From: Chrysoporthe austroafricana
Lineage: Eukaryota > Ascomycota > Sordariomycetes > Diaporthales > Cryphonectriaceae
Length of the DNA: 64,000 nt
Assembly: GCA_001051155.2 (NCBI GenBank)
Contig: JYIP02000003.1
Coordinates: 1,178,001 to 1,242,000, forward strand
Reading direction: 5' to 3'
Below are positions 22,051-31,581 of the stretch, in pieces. The notes below the pieces were generated by a model. It saw only the letters and a program-made list of their open reading frames with translations, did not search any database and was not told the origin of the DNA. Positions within the stretch are counted from its first letter, which is position 1. Each line of letters starts with the position of its first letter. The position numbers and the translations under genes are program-made.

Positions 22051-22278
22051 ATGGACAGAAGAGGGGCCGACTTGGTCGAGCGTCTGCAAGCGATGTATAA
22101 TTTCATTTTTGCGGAATTGAGGGACAGAATTCCGAGCAGAAATTCTCACTATTTAGACTTACTAACTCGTATCTATCCTCACCGTGACTACTATGTGCTT
22201 CAACTGGCAGCAAGAATTCTAGGTTTGAAACGTGACGATGGAGATCATGTATTGCAATTCCTTCAGTGCAATCTGTAA
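22051..22278 (+). CDS. Possible small protein, 75 aa
   Basis: The ORF starts MDRRGADLVERLQ and has a helical, charged composition (ELRDRIP, LLTRIYPHRDYY, LAARILGLKRDD) that looks more coding-like than its surroundings. It follows the hypothetical gene at 20440 on the same strand by 300 bases. No family is recognised. It could be a separate small gene, a 3' exon of the upstream gene, or chance. Confidence 0.25.
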   Translation: MDRRGADLVERLQAMYNFIFAELRDRIPSRNSHYLDLLTRIYPHRDYYVLQLAARILGLKRDDGDHVLQFLQCNL

Positions 22279-22809
22279 ATTGCGAAGAGGTATTGAAGAC
22301 GACGCCAACTTCAAGTCAGGCACTGCGCAATTGGATTGATTAGCAAGACAAAATACATCTAGGAGGCAACATGAGACTGGACAGGAATTCGGGAGAGACG
22401 AGAAGTCAATTCAAGGCAGTCAGGACGGCAACTTAGAGTATATCTTACACTAGGAGAATCTCGGCCGGAGATAATTTCGTAAATACACATACTCCATGCC
22501 CATGAACGTGGTATGTAATCCGATTTAGGACAACAAACGTTACGCGACAGATGCCAGCCAATTACAGCCTCTCCGGAGATCACCACGGTCACCACTGGCT
22601 GACATCTCGCTCCTGGTCCACGGTTTTTGTCCTTGCCATTAGCAGCTACCCAAGTATAAGAACGGCCCATCACACGGCCCATCAATGATGCGCAGTATCA
22701 GGCATTCTTAGCCCCGTAGTCGGTCGACAATGGTGAGTGCTAGCGCCGGCCGACTCGGGGTTGGGACTTAGATCCGGAACGAACCTGAGTATCACAAGGA
22801 ATGGGGGGT

Positions 22810-22816
22810 TATATAA
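22810..22816 (+). promoter_or_regulatory. TATA box of the AKR7-type gene
   Basis: TATATAA, 105 bases upstream of the ATG at 22921. Confidence 0.5.
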
Positions 22817-22920
22817 CTTTGGAGTAGAGCCTCTTCAAACTTTAGAATTATCCCCTATACAGTTCTTTTCCAACCACTCATTACTAGACGACCGTATCCA
22901 AAGAACGACCCCAGAACATC

Positions 22921-23996
22921 ATGGCGTTAACTCAGACTCAGACAGCACTCAAAATTGTCTTCGGCGCAATGACGCTGGGCAAGAAAGGCAAGGTCCAACC
23001 GCATTTCCTCCTTCAGTATCGATTTCAACGTGACTGACGTCGTCTGCAGGCGCCGAGCAAACCCGCGTCCATAATCTGGAAGACTGCGCTAAGATCCTTG
23101 ACGTCTTCCAGGCTCACGGACACAATGAAGTCGACACGGCGCGCGTGTACGGCGCCGGCTCGTCCGAGGAGTACCTCGGCCAGCTCAAGTGGCAGGAGCG
23201 CGGTATCGTCATGGACACGAAGCTGTTTCCCCACCGCGACCAGCTGCCGGGCGTGAAGGGCTACACGCACCGGAAGGATGACCTCGGTCCCGCGCTGAGG
23301 GAGAGCCTCGACGCCCTGCAGACCGATAAGGTCGATATGTGGTATCTCCACGCGCCAGACCATCAGACTCCCTACGCTGAGACGCTGGCGGCCGTCAACG
23401 AGTTATACAAAGCGGGATATTTCAAGCGGTTTGGAATCTCGAATTATGCTGCCTGGGAGGTGGCCCAGATCTGCGAGCTCTGCGAAAGGCACGGCTGGAA
23501 GAAGCCGGACGTCTACCAGGGTGTTTACAATGCTTTTCATCGTGGTGTTGAGCCTGAGCTTTTCCCGTGCCTTCGACACTATGGTATCGCGTTCTATGAG
23601 TACAATCCTGTGGCCGGTGGTATGCTCACGGATCGTTACCAGCGGAATACCGCTGAGCACGAGCAAGGGAGTCGGTTTGATCCGAACAGGACGCAGGGTA
23701 CGCACTATCGTAGGAGATATTGGAACGTCGCGTATTTCGACGCGCTGGATGTAGTCCGTCCTGTCGCGAAGAAGCTGGGTATGACGACGGCCGAAGCGGC
23801 CGTAAGATGGGTGAATCACCATAGCCTGATGAAGAAGGAGCATGGAGATGCCATCATTATCGGAGCAAGTAGCGCGGCCCAGCTGGAAGAGAACCTGGCA
23901 AACCTGGAGAAGGGGCCTCTCCCAAACGAGATGGTAAAGGCCTTTGATGAAGGATGGGGGATTGTGAAAGGGGTGTGCAAGCCTTATTACCACTAG
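22921..23996 (+). CDS. Aldo-keto reductase of the AKR7 (aflatoxin-aldehyde reductase-like) type
   Basis: NADPH-dependent reduction of aldehydes in the cytosol is the expected activity. Exons 22921-22987 and 23050-23996 give 337 aa. The frame requires exon 1 to end at AAG AAA G, so the intron begins GCAAGG: a GC-AG intron with a CTGAC branch point and a CTGCAG end. The joined reading, FGAMTLGKKGAEQTRVHNL, matches the family start. The catalytic set is complete: Asp51, Tyr56, Lys80 and His123 (DTARVYG, DTKLFP, WYLHAPD). The C-terminus keeps the family pattern IIIGASSAAQLEENL. Fungal members act on varied carbonyls, so the natural substrate cannot be named. Unlike the AKR relic at 7515, this gene is intact and belongs to a different AKR branch. 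Confidence 0.92.
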
Positions 23997-24513
23997 ATCA
24001 CACATCTCCTTCACTTGCTCTTGGTCGGAGCTCTAGGATTAGACGAGCCTTCAGCATTGTCCGCGATACTTCAAATCAGCGAACTCAATACATAGAAACT
24101 CAATACTCTTCTTTTGAGAGCCTTTTCCATGGGGGAACCTGCGTGACTGTCTCTATATGAAAGAAAGCCGCCACAGATAAATAGCATATTTGGTGCAACA
24201 ATGGACTTGGAAAACTTGCTCTAGATGCCAGAACGAGTCCCAGCCCTGTCAGGTCAGCACACAGGAATATTGTGCCTTCAAGTTGCTAAAGGGAGTAATA
24301 TCTGGTTCCATCCGGTACAGTGTAGTTGAACGCATCAGGGCCCCGTGTGCGTCTAAGATTAACCTACGTTGAGTGAGTAACACAACTTCGTTGTTGATGG
24401 AGAGTCATCGAACCATAACGCAACCGAGCATCACGCGACGAAGTCCCGTTTCAGCGAAATTACACGTGAAACGTCAAGAATATATAGATCTCTTATATGA
24501 GTATTTACGGTGC
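23997..24513. other. Intergenic region between converging genes
   Basis: Shared 3' region of the AKR7-type gene and the gelsolin-like gene. Nothing recognised. Confidence 0.6.
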
Positions 24514-25704
24514 TCATACCGCAATTGCTCTCATGAAGGCAGGGCTCTCGCTACCCTCGACGACCTTGGCGATCGGCGTGAGGTGTGCAGCCTGATCATC
24601 GCCGCCCTGCAACTGTTGCACATATGCCTGCGCAACCTTGAGCCATGCCGCCTTTTCAGCCTTGCTGGCTCCGGCACCCTGCCATACCCAGATCGCCTTG
24701 CCAGCATCATCCAGGATAAAGACGTCGTTCCCATCCAGGTCCGACTTTGCGATCGACGCGCCCTCCTTGACCATACCAAAGCTCAGCTTACCAGATGCAT
24801 CACTGAGCCTAAACAGCTTCTTCCCCCTCGCCCCTTCAGCTGGCCTGCTGAAAGGCCTCGCCTTGTGGTACTCCTCCGAGGCTGGTACCGAGTCCTTATC
24901 CCCACCCAGCATCTCAACCACCACTCTGGAGCGTGATTCCGTCTGCGAGAGCACCTCGACATCGATATGCTTGGCGAGCGTCATGTCGTGCACCACCTGG
25001 GCCGATTTCGCCTTCTCCATGGGACTGCACTTCCTCCCCTGCCAGACGAAGATCTTGTCGCCCTTGTCGAGGACAAAGACGTCGTCCTCATCCAGGCTCT
25101 CCCAGGTTGGCTCGACCTCATGCACAACCACGGAGTCACGCTTGGAGCCGGGATGCTTGAACACCCGCAGCAGAGTGAGAATCTCCTCCTTCGGCTCCTC
25201 CTCGACGTGCCTGAACCCAGAGCGCACGCCACCGGAGCGGATCTGAATCTTGGGGAACAGTTCCATGAAGGCATCGCTGGGGCTCTCCTGAATCTCCCGG
25301 TGCTGGCTCGCCTTGCCGTGCAAGAACTCGTCCAGCTCGACAGTCTTGTACGCCGCGACGCCCGCCTCGTCCTGGGAGGTGTGGCTGCCCAGCCAGAAGA
25401 AGATGTCGTGGCCGAGCTTGTCCTCGCCGCCCTGGCTGCCGACCTTGTACGAGTGCAGCACGATGAAGCTGTCGCCGTCGAAGAACTGGCCGTATTTCTC
25501 CTTGGGCCACGGGACCACCTCGAAGTTCTCGATGCGCCATATGTGCAGGCCCGGCGCCACGCCGACCTGCCCATCGTTCCAGGCGGGCTCGCTGGCGGCG
25601 CTGTTGTACTTCACCTTGTGGTCGAGGTCGCTGCCGATGAGCTCGACGTTGCTGTCCTTGACGTCGTACTCCTTCAGGTGGACGAGACCCTCTTCAGGCG
25701 CCAT
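24514..25704 (-). CDS. Actin-binding protein with three gelsolin repeats (severin/fragmin-like)
   Basis: Probably caps or severs actin filaments in a Ca2+-dependent way. A single exon of 396 aa; an in-frame ATG 11 codons upstream (25737) is possible, but the start MAPEEGLVHLKEYD was preferred as it begins at the conserved region. Three gelsolin repeats are visible: about 50-170 (LHIWRIENFEVVPWPKE, GDSFIVLHSY, HDIFFWLG), about 185-285 (LLRVFKH, LDEDDVFVLDKGDKIFVWQG) and about 300-390 (KLFRLSD, LDGNDVFILDDAGKAIWVWQG). The D-x-D-V-F-(V/I)-L-D and W-x-G motifs are the repeat hallmark. Three repeats give the short form seen in protists and fungi; animal gelsolin has six. The antisense ORF of 314 aa at 24967-25911 is a coding shadow. 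Confidence 0.93.
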   Translation of the reverse strand: MAPEEGLVHLKEYDVKDSNVELIGSDLDHKVKYNSAASEPAWNDGQVGVAPGLHIWRIENFEVVPWPKEKYGQFFDGDSFIVLHSYKVGSQGGEDKLGHDIFFWLGSHTSQDEAGVAAYKTVELDEFLHGKASQHREIQESPSDAFMELFPKIQIRSGGVRSGFRHVEEEPKEEILTLLRVFKHPGSKRDSVVVHEVEPTWESLDEDDVFVLDKGDKIFVWQGRKCSPMEKAKSAQVVHDMTLAKHIDVEVLSQTESRSRVVVEMLGGDKDSVPASEEYHKARPFSRPAEGARGKKLFRLSDASGKLSFGMVKEGASIAKSDLDGNDVFILDDAGKAIWVWQGAGASKAEKAAWLKVAQAYVQQLQGGDDQAAHLTPIAKVVEGSESPAFMRAIAV

Positions 25705-26534
25705 TTTCGACGAGGCTCTTGGCAATGTGGTCGGCACAAAGGCGGGGGATTGATCAGTATAGACAACGCGAGAGAGTGTCAGTCAATATGGCCGCAAATC
25801 ATAAGCACAAGAATGAAAGAAGCAGCGTATCCGAGATGCGAGAAGCGCACCAGCTCAAGCTATATATACAAGCTCCAAGCTGCGTTGGGGATGAAACAGG
25901 CCTCCAGCTAGCTGGCTGCCAGTCAACGTCATGTCCCGAGGGACCAGGCGCACGATCAGGGGTCCTCCTGCGGGTCATGCCGGGGGAGGGGCCACACAGC
26001 CTCACTTGTGCCGCTGGCCTGCGCGTCTAGGCGCCGCCAGGCCTGCGAGTCGAGACAGCGGGCCGCAGGGTCCTACGTGGCGCAGCTAGTTCAGCGTCCG
26101 AGAGATGCTGAAACGATATCGATCGACTTGGCTCGCGTTGTAGTGCTGTTATGTACAACGTCCACCGTATCTGATTGGGAAGCAGAGGCTGTCCTTTTCG
26201 GCCCCCTGAGTGCTGGCTTCGCCACAGGGGTTCTGTGCTCTGCTTACTCATCATTATATTTACGGCTCTGCTAATAACTTAGAGGGGAGAATCAGAACGT
26301 TATCGAGGTACACCGTTGCGTATAAGCACCTTATTCACATGACCGCCAAGCCGCAGGTGCACTGCGAGGCCCAAATGGCATAGCATAGTGTTAATAATAG
26401 CTATATCTTGTCCTCAATACATGGTCTCTCACAAAAGGAGGGGCAAGGCGAGTGAAGAGTCTACTAGGGGGTGCACAACAAGGCTGAATCAAAATGGTAA
26501 TTAGAACGTGAACTCAGGACTTAAAATAAGCGAT
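25705..26534. other. Intergenic region upstream of the gelsolin-like gene
   Basis: Contains the TATA box at 25861. No gene recognised. Confidence 0.6.
25861..25868 (-). promoter_or_regulatory. TATA box of the gelsolin-like gene
   Basis: TATATATA, 157 bases upstream of the ATG at 25704, followed on the minus strand by the leader. Confidence 0.45.
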
Positions 26535-26560
26535 GGAGGCACGTTTCAAACGTGCCCTCC
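26535..26560. repeat. Near-perfect hairpin
   Basis: GGCACGTTT (26538-26546) and AAACGTGCC (26548-26556) are perfect inverted arms around a single C. A further GGA/TCC pairing lies outside one bulged base. The element is about 93 bases beyond the stop of the secreted-protein gene at 26653, so it may lie in that gene's 3' UTR. Confidence 0.75.
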
Positions 26561-26652
26561 CAAAGATGTTCGATTCCTCAGACTATTTCGAAGATAACTT
26601 TATCCTGTAAAGAACTCGCGAGCCATCCAACGCCCTGCGCCCAAATCTAGAT

Positions 26653-27117
26653 CTAGCAAGCACCCGAGTTGGGGTCGTCCTTGTAGTGGAAGGAGCCATG
26701 ATCCTGCTCACTGCCGTGGGAACAAGCTTCCATCTCGGTGGTCAAAGCCGCAAGACAGTCGTCCTCCAACAAAGTCAGGGTGCCGCTGCCAGCGTTGCTC
26801 TTGGCACTGAACTGGATGGACGCCCCGCCGTTCGTGGCGCAGTAGCTTTGTGTCTGCCCGGCCACGTAGGGTCCAGACTGTAAAGTACGAACCGGTTCGT
26901 CAGTCAAGAAATTATACCTTGGAGAATGTAACAGTTCATGGAGTTGAGACGGGTGTACTCGACTTACAAGAGCGTTGCATGCCGCAGTACGAGCGTCGTT
27001 GAGCGCGTTGACGTCGCCGTATTGGGCAAAGGTTTCTCCACCGGAGTAGCAACCATTGGCGCTGACGATAGGCAAGGCCGCGAGGGCGATGTAGATGGCG
27101 GTTGTGGTGAACTGCAT
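26653..27117 (-). CDS. Small secreted cysteine-rich protein, resembling Y3-type glycan-binding proteins
   Basis: Exons 26968-27117 and 26653-26877 give 124 aa. The donor is GTAAGT and the acceptor TTTACAG. Residues 1-19 (MQFTTTAIYIALAALPIVS) form a signal peptide, so the mature protein is about 105 aa and enters the secretory path. It has six cysteines (GCYSGG, TAACNA, SYCATN, DDCLAA, EACSHG, SGAC), consistent with three disulphides. The C-terminal HGSFHYKDDPNSGAC fits the F-x-Y-x-x-D-P-N-x-G-x-C ending I associate with Y3-like fungal lectins; this is recalled similarity, not a search. An apoplastic or host-facing role is possible. A TATA box at 27249 supports the start. Confidence 0.8.
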   Translation of the reverse strand: MQFTTTAIYIALAALPIVSANGCYSGGETFAQYGDVNALNDARTAACNALVSRVHPSQLHELLHSPRYNFLTDEPVRTLQSGPYVAGQTQSYCATNGGASIQFSAKSNAGSGTLTLLEDDCLAALTTEMEACSHGSEQDHGSFHYKDDPNSGAC

Positions 27118-27248
27118 TTTGATAGAGTTGAATAGAATGCTTGTTGGTATTCCTAAGTAATCTTCAGGACTTGTGTTATGTATTTGGGGACGAACGAGTT
27201 GATGATAGAATGCAGGAAAAGGCCTTTTGAGATGAGGAATGTTGAATA

Positions 27249-27258
27249 TATTTATATA
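27249..27258 (-). promoter_or_regulatory. TATA box of the secreted-protein gene
   Basis: TATATAAATA on the minus strand, about 132 bases upstream of the ATG at 27117. Confidence 0.55.
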
Positions 27259-28207
27259 TGCCAAGCTTTGTGCGAAGATGAGGTCGCCAGTTCCTGTCTC
27301 TCGGCGGCAAATGAGCTTCAAGCTTCGAAATGAAACACGATATATTCTCACCTCGAAAACTATCATTAGTATGAGGCGAGCTTACTGGCCTACGTGATAC
27401 TTTCAGAAGTGGCCTTGCTCGTGGCCTTGCTCGTGGCCTTAATCAGCGGTCAGTCAGATTGTGACCAGCTCCAGCTGCACATCGTGCCTCTAATTGATGC
27501 ATCCCAACCTCAAGATCCAACCGCTGCATCTACTATTACAAGAGGCTTACCTAAAAAGAGTAAAAGAGAAAGACAAGAAGGTTGGGGGGGGGGGGTTGGC
27601 AAATAGATTCGACTGCTAAGTAGTGATTGCCATTCGCTTAAGAGTCTGCAGCATCCTGTTACGGAAAGGTGAAAGAACAAAACGCAAAAGAAATAAGGTA
27701 GTAAAGTCGTTTGCCATATAAAAAGTAAGACTCAAAAGAGATCAAAGCCAGACTCATCTTTTCTCTGCTTCATCTATTTTTTTCTTTTTTTTTTTTTTCT
27801 ATTTTCTTTTCCCTATTTTATTTCCCATGTCCTTCCAATCTAGCGCTTATTCTATGTGCTTAAAACAACGAATACTGAAGCCTAGAGGACTTTCTCAGTC
27901 TGATCAACTGGACGAGGGGGAGGCGAAGCCCGGCTTCATGGGGGCCGGAGAAAGGTCCGAAGCTCTTCCTTTCGAGGTCTAGACCATGCATGCATCGTTG
28001 AGCGCGGTAGCTTGCTTACACAGACTCTTTGGTTTTAAATATCGTCCTAGTCACGCGTAGTATGCTTGTAACTCTATATATAGCGGTCTCACTGCATTAC
28101 GCAATCCAAAGTTTGAGTATAAGCATGATAAGCCGATGCCTTCGGCTCAGCTTAAATGGTGAATTATTGCCGGGTCGTGTATAGGAACGGGTCGTAGGGA
28201 TAGGTCT
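27259..28207. other. Intergenic region with homopolymer runs
   Basis: G-run at about 27585-27595 and a T-rich run at about 27777-27800. No gene recognised. Confidence 0.6.
27409..27440. repeat. 12-bp tandem repeat
   Basis: Two exact copies of GTGGCCTTGCTC (27409-27420, 27421-27432) and eight bases of a third. Confidence 0.85.
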
Positions 28208-28795
28208 TTAAAGGTCCCCCAGATGCAACGCTTGGGGCCGGGCTCGCAGCCGGACAAATCCCCAAGCCTGATTGTACCTAATCATAGAGTACCAGGCAGA
28301 AGTCCGACATTGCGTAAGCTTTGGAGCGGCCGCCGGTGTGCCTAGGTGATGGTGACCCATGTAGCAGAGCGCCCCAGCCCCATACGAGGCGCCGACTGTA
28401 ACCTTCAGATGCGCTCGGTAAGATCTGTCTCCATTCTTCTGCACGACGTGAACAGGGCTGTCTGTGGGGTTACCGGACCACGGCAGCGGCGCGGATGGAC
28501 TCGGTCGAATCCAGCGCGGTTGTGGCAATGGCATTTAGATCTTACCAAGTAATTGCCAAGCAACCCGACTCCCTTCTTGACTTGTCTTCCCATTTGGGCC
28601 TCATGTGCTCTTTGTTGAATAAAATCACGGCCTCATTGGTAGCATGCATGGTGTATATTGATACTTGGTGTGACGACGTTCTGAACGAACCCGTCCCTTC
28701 TGCGGCGCCCATAGCCACTCCGGATTGTTGCTTGATATTTTCTGCAGAGTCCACGGCCGTGGACTTGTCACCACTCCAAATGTGCAAAGCCAATC
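28208..28795 (-). other. Possible coding remnant or unrecognised multi-exon gene
   Basis: Two adjoining minus-strand open stretches look partly coding. One (about 28542-28795) would follow an acceptor CCCAG and reads LALHIWSGDKSTAVDSAENI onward; it ends at a possible donor GTAAGA. The other (28208-28534) contains VHVVQKNGDRSYRAHLKV. I could not find a first exon or a family, and the frame between them needs an unsupported splice. Treat as tentative. Confidence 0.2.
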
Positions 28796-29024
28796 TGGGA
28801 TGTCAGCCCCAGACCGGGTCATATTGACATCATTGAAATGCTGTACAAGTAGATCAATCCAAGGCTGCAGACGTCTCCACGCCCGCCATCATTGATAGAT
28901 GCGGCAGTCTTTTCGCACGACGCGCCAAATCAGCACAGACCCGTGGCTCCCTCAAGAAACCACCAACGAGGCCGAATTGGGTCGAGCGAGGCTATAGTTA
29001 CATAAATCTCCGAAAGTCCATTGA

Positions 29025-30854
29025 CTATTGTGCAACCAGTTTCCATCGCACTGTGTCGTCATCAACCCTCTCGCTAACGAGCTTTTCACCCAGATTAGGG
29101 ACAACCTGATCCGTAGCCTCTCGCACATCACCTATGCTCATATACCTAGTCTGGTCTGATTCCCATGGCTCTGCATGATCATTCTCAGGGCTCTCCGATT
29201 CCGTTTGTGTTGCGAAACTCAGTGCCTCAAAGGGATCCTCAATGACTGCCTCCTCGCTTTTACGGAGCAACTCGCGCTGCGAAGCCTCAATCGCTGTATC
29301 TATGTCATGAGGACTGGTGACTTCGTGGCAGGGAAGCCAGTGACTGGCATACTGTGCAACAAGGCTTCCGTTTATCCCGCCCTTCCAGATGAACCAAATG
29401 TATTTCTGGCGGAATGCGAGAATTATGGGTACCCTGTGGCCCTCTGGAATCATGTCGCAAAGCATGGGCAACGTTCCAACCGGCGGTGATTGCTTGGTAT
29501 TGCCAGCTCCATCCCTAGCATAGTGCGATTGGTTCTTGAATGACCGACCGCTAAAAACATCGTCCTTAGAATGGTATGACTGTGTGAGCCATCTACCAAG
29601 GGTCCATAGTAAAGGCGAAAATGCGTCGGAGTCGGACTGCGGGCTTTCGCCGCGGGCGAGCGAGCCCCACGTTCTTTGGGCCGGTCCGAAAGGTGCGTTG
29701 ATTGCCAACCATATACATGTCAAAGTCCGACCGCGATGGCCATCGGAAACGCGCGAATGCGTTTCCACATAGACCTGCGCATCCACCGGCTCCATACCAT
29801 CTTGGTGAGCGGTACGCACTGGGGGCAAACTGGGCCCGAGTCTGGCAGACAAACGGGCGGAAACTGGGTTCCACCGGTGCTTCTGCAGCTGTGCTGCCAT
29901 GCTGAACATCAATTGAGAGTTGAGTAGGGTATTGCCTCGGTGCTGCTTGAGCATGCTATTCGTTGCCTTATTCGTGACCCAGAGCTTACGGAAATCGTAT
30001 AGCTGGATGACATTCCAGGCCTCCGCCCTCTGAATGAAAGTTTTCGCGATCCACGGTTTCGCTTTGTGGTGCTCAGGGTCCCCAAAGTAATGCAGCCGTT
30101 TTAGCAAATCCCGGTGCACCGACAGAGACAGATCCTTGAGACTGAACTCCATACCAGGCGGGTCGATCAGCTCTCGAAGATCCAAAAAACGTGGTACGCC
30201 TATTTGATCTCGCCGAGGGGGGTTCGCTTCGGCAGCCAGCTTCGCGAAGGGGGTGTTCTCTTTTGCCCCTCTCCAAGATGCTGTCCGAGTGTCTCGCATG
30301 TGTTTCTGGGCTTGTCTTCTCAGATTGTTCGCCCACTTTACGCTCCCACTGACGATAGGTCCTGGCGATGCAGGCGTCCGGCTGTCTGGACGAGACCGGC
30401 CATTCTGCGGTGTTTCTCTTCGCGTGGTGGCGCCGTTTCTGCTGACGACATTTGACGCCCAGCGCAGCGTGGTGTGGGCCTGCGCTGCCCGTCGAAAGCT
30501 TCCCGGAGCCCATGACGAGGCCCCACACGCAGTCGGGGACATGTCGTTGCCCTGGGGGGGTCGATCGAGCTGTCGAGTCCCAGCCGTCGTCAACTGTGAC
30601 TTGAGATTGTTTCGCCCATTGCTTTCGCTGGTGAGGACGTGATGAGAATGACGGCGGGTCGACCAAGTGCAGATGATGCCTTCGTCTCCTTTTTTTGCCG
30701 CCAGATTTGCCGCTCGGTATGTTTCACCGCCTGCTGACCTAGGCAGAGAGGATGCACATGGGCAAGGGCCCTGATCACCCAACGCGAACCGTCTCATACT
30801 TTCCCTGACTCTTCCTGCCACAATGTCATTTCCTTTATTCCTCTCTTCTTTCAT
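29025..30854 (-). CDS. Hypothetical protein, possibly mitochondrial
   Basis: Single exon, 609 aa from the ATG at 30854. Not recognised as any family. The first 230 residues are Arg/Ser/Pro/Gly-rich. An internal Met at residue 105 (30542) starts MSPTACGASSWAPGSFRRAA, an Arg-rich, acid-free stretch like a mitochondrial presequence; starting there gives 505 aa and may be the true protein. A conserved-looking globular part begins at about residue 225 (FLDLRELIDPPGMEFSLKDL) and continues through FIQRAEAWNVIQLYDFRKLW and VPIILAFRQKYIWFIWKGG. The C-terminal 80 residues are acidic. No membrane segment is obvious. Confidence 0.65.
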   Translation of the reverse strand: MKEERNKGNDIVAGRVRESMRRFALGDQGPCPCASSLPRSAGGETYRAANLAAKKGDEGIICTWSTRRHSHHVLTSESNGRNNLKSQLTTAGTRQLDRPPQGNDMSPTACGASSWAPGSFRRAAQAHTTLRWASNVVSRNGATTRRETPQNGRSRPDSRTPASPGPIVSGSVKWANNLRRQAQKHMRDTRTASWRGAKENTPFAKLAAEANPPRRDQIGVPRFLDLRELIDPPGMEFSLKDLSLSVHRDLLKRLHYFGDPEHHKAKPWIAKTFIQRAEAWNVIQLYDFRKLWVTNKATNSMLKQHRGNTLLNSQLMFSMAAQLQKHRWNPVSARLSARLGPSLPPVRTAHQDGMEPVDAQVYVETHSRVSDGHRGRTLTCIWLAINAPFGPAQRTWGSLARGESPQSDSDAFSPLLWTLGRWLTQSYHSKDDVFSGRSFKNQSHYARDGAGNTKQSPPVGTLPMLCDMIPEGHRVPIILAFRQKYIWFIWKGGINGSLVAQYASHWLPCHEVTSPHDIDTAIEASQRELLRKSEEAVIEDPFEALSFATQTESESPENDHAEPWESDQTRYMSIGDVREATDQVVPNLGEKLVSERVDDDTVRWKLVAQ

Positions 30855-31581
30855 CGTCTCTGTCCTTTTTTATTTGATTTGACTCACCCTCCCCCCGGTC
30901 GCGTGCGTTCCGAACATTGTCCAAGTGTGGTAAGCACACAGTAAACAACGACTAGGTTCACCATGACGGCTACACCACGACTCGTCCTTAGGACTGCTCT
31001 TACTGATTAATATATAGGAAATCAAACAGTACTACGCATAGAAATAATTGACTTCCTGCTGTTAGATATCTATTGTCGAGGCTTGTCTGTAAAGTCAAGG
31101 CGACCTTGATTGCCATACCTCCCTCCCTCCCTCTTCCCTAACGGCCTTAGGGTTAGGGCGCGGATCTTGCCGTAGTCCGTTGGGGAACATCCCGGAGCTC
31201 TGACAGGGATGGCGTGATGACCCCTCGTCAAGTTGCTGTCAAAGGCATCGACGCATCGTCAAGGACAACAACACTTCCCCTAGCCCCATCGAGCAAGTGC
31301 GCCGCCGCTGTGCTGTATACAGACTTCCAGCATCGCAGCGTGAGCCAGGCCAAGCATATTGAAAAGCGTATACTGCAAGCCGGATGCATATGGACCGGCT
31401 CTAAGCAAGCACGCAAGCAACCGCTGTCTGACCCCTTCACGACGGGACACTCGGACATTTAGGTTCGATTGAAATGACCTTCTGCTGTCCACGGATCCTT
31501 CAGAAGACCAACGGCCTCGTACCGCTCTACGCTTTACCTCGCACGTTCCTCCCTATCTCTAGTCGATCATTGTGCCACACC
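30855..31581. other. Divergent intergenic region
   Basis: Separates the hypothetical gene at 30854 (minus) from the SnoaL-like gene (plus). Contains a CCCT-rich run and the telomere-like element at 31147. No gene seen. Confidence 0.6.
31147..31158 (+). repeat. Two telomere-type TTAGGG units
   Basis: TTAGGGTTAGGG sits in the shared upstream region, 424 bases before the SnoaL-like ATG. TTAGGG is the telomere unit of filamentous fungi. Two units could be a binding site for a TRF/Tbf1-type factor or chance. Confidence 0.7.

Larger units (their letters stand above)
21751..22920. other. Intergenic region with one weak ORF
   Basis: Apart from the small ORF at 22051-22278 (listed separately) and the TATA box at 22810, nothing is recognised. 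Confidence 0.55.

Noticed and set aside
24967..25911. Antisense ORF of 314 codons over the gelsolin-like gene
   Set aside because: It mirrors the codon bias of the real gene, lacks any family pattern and extends only because stops are rare in that frame.
26568..26580. GTTCGATTCC resembling a tRNA B box
   Set aside because: No A box, anticodon arm or acceptor stem could be built around it.
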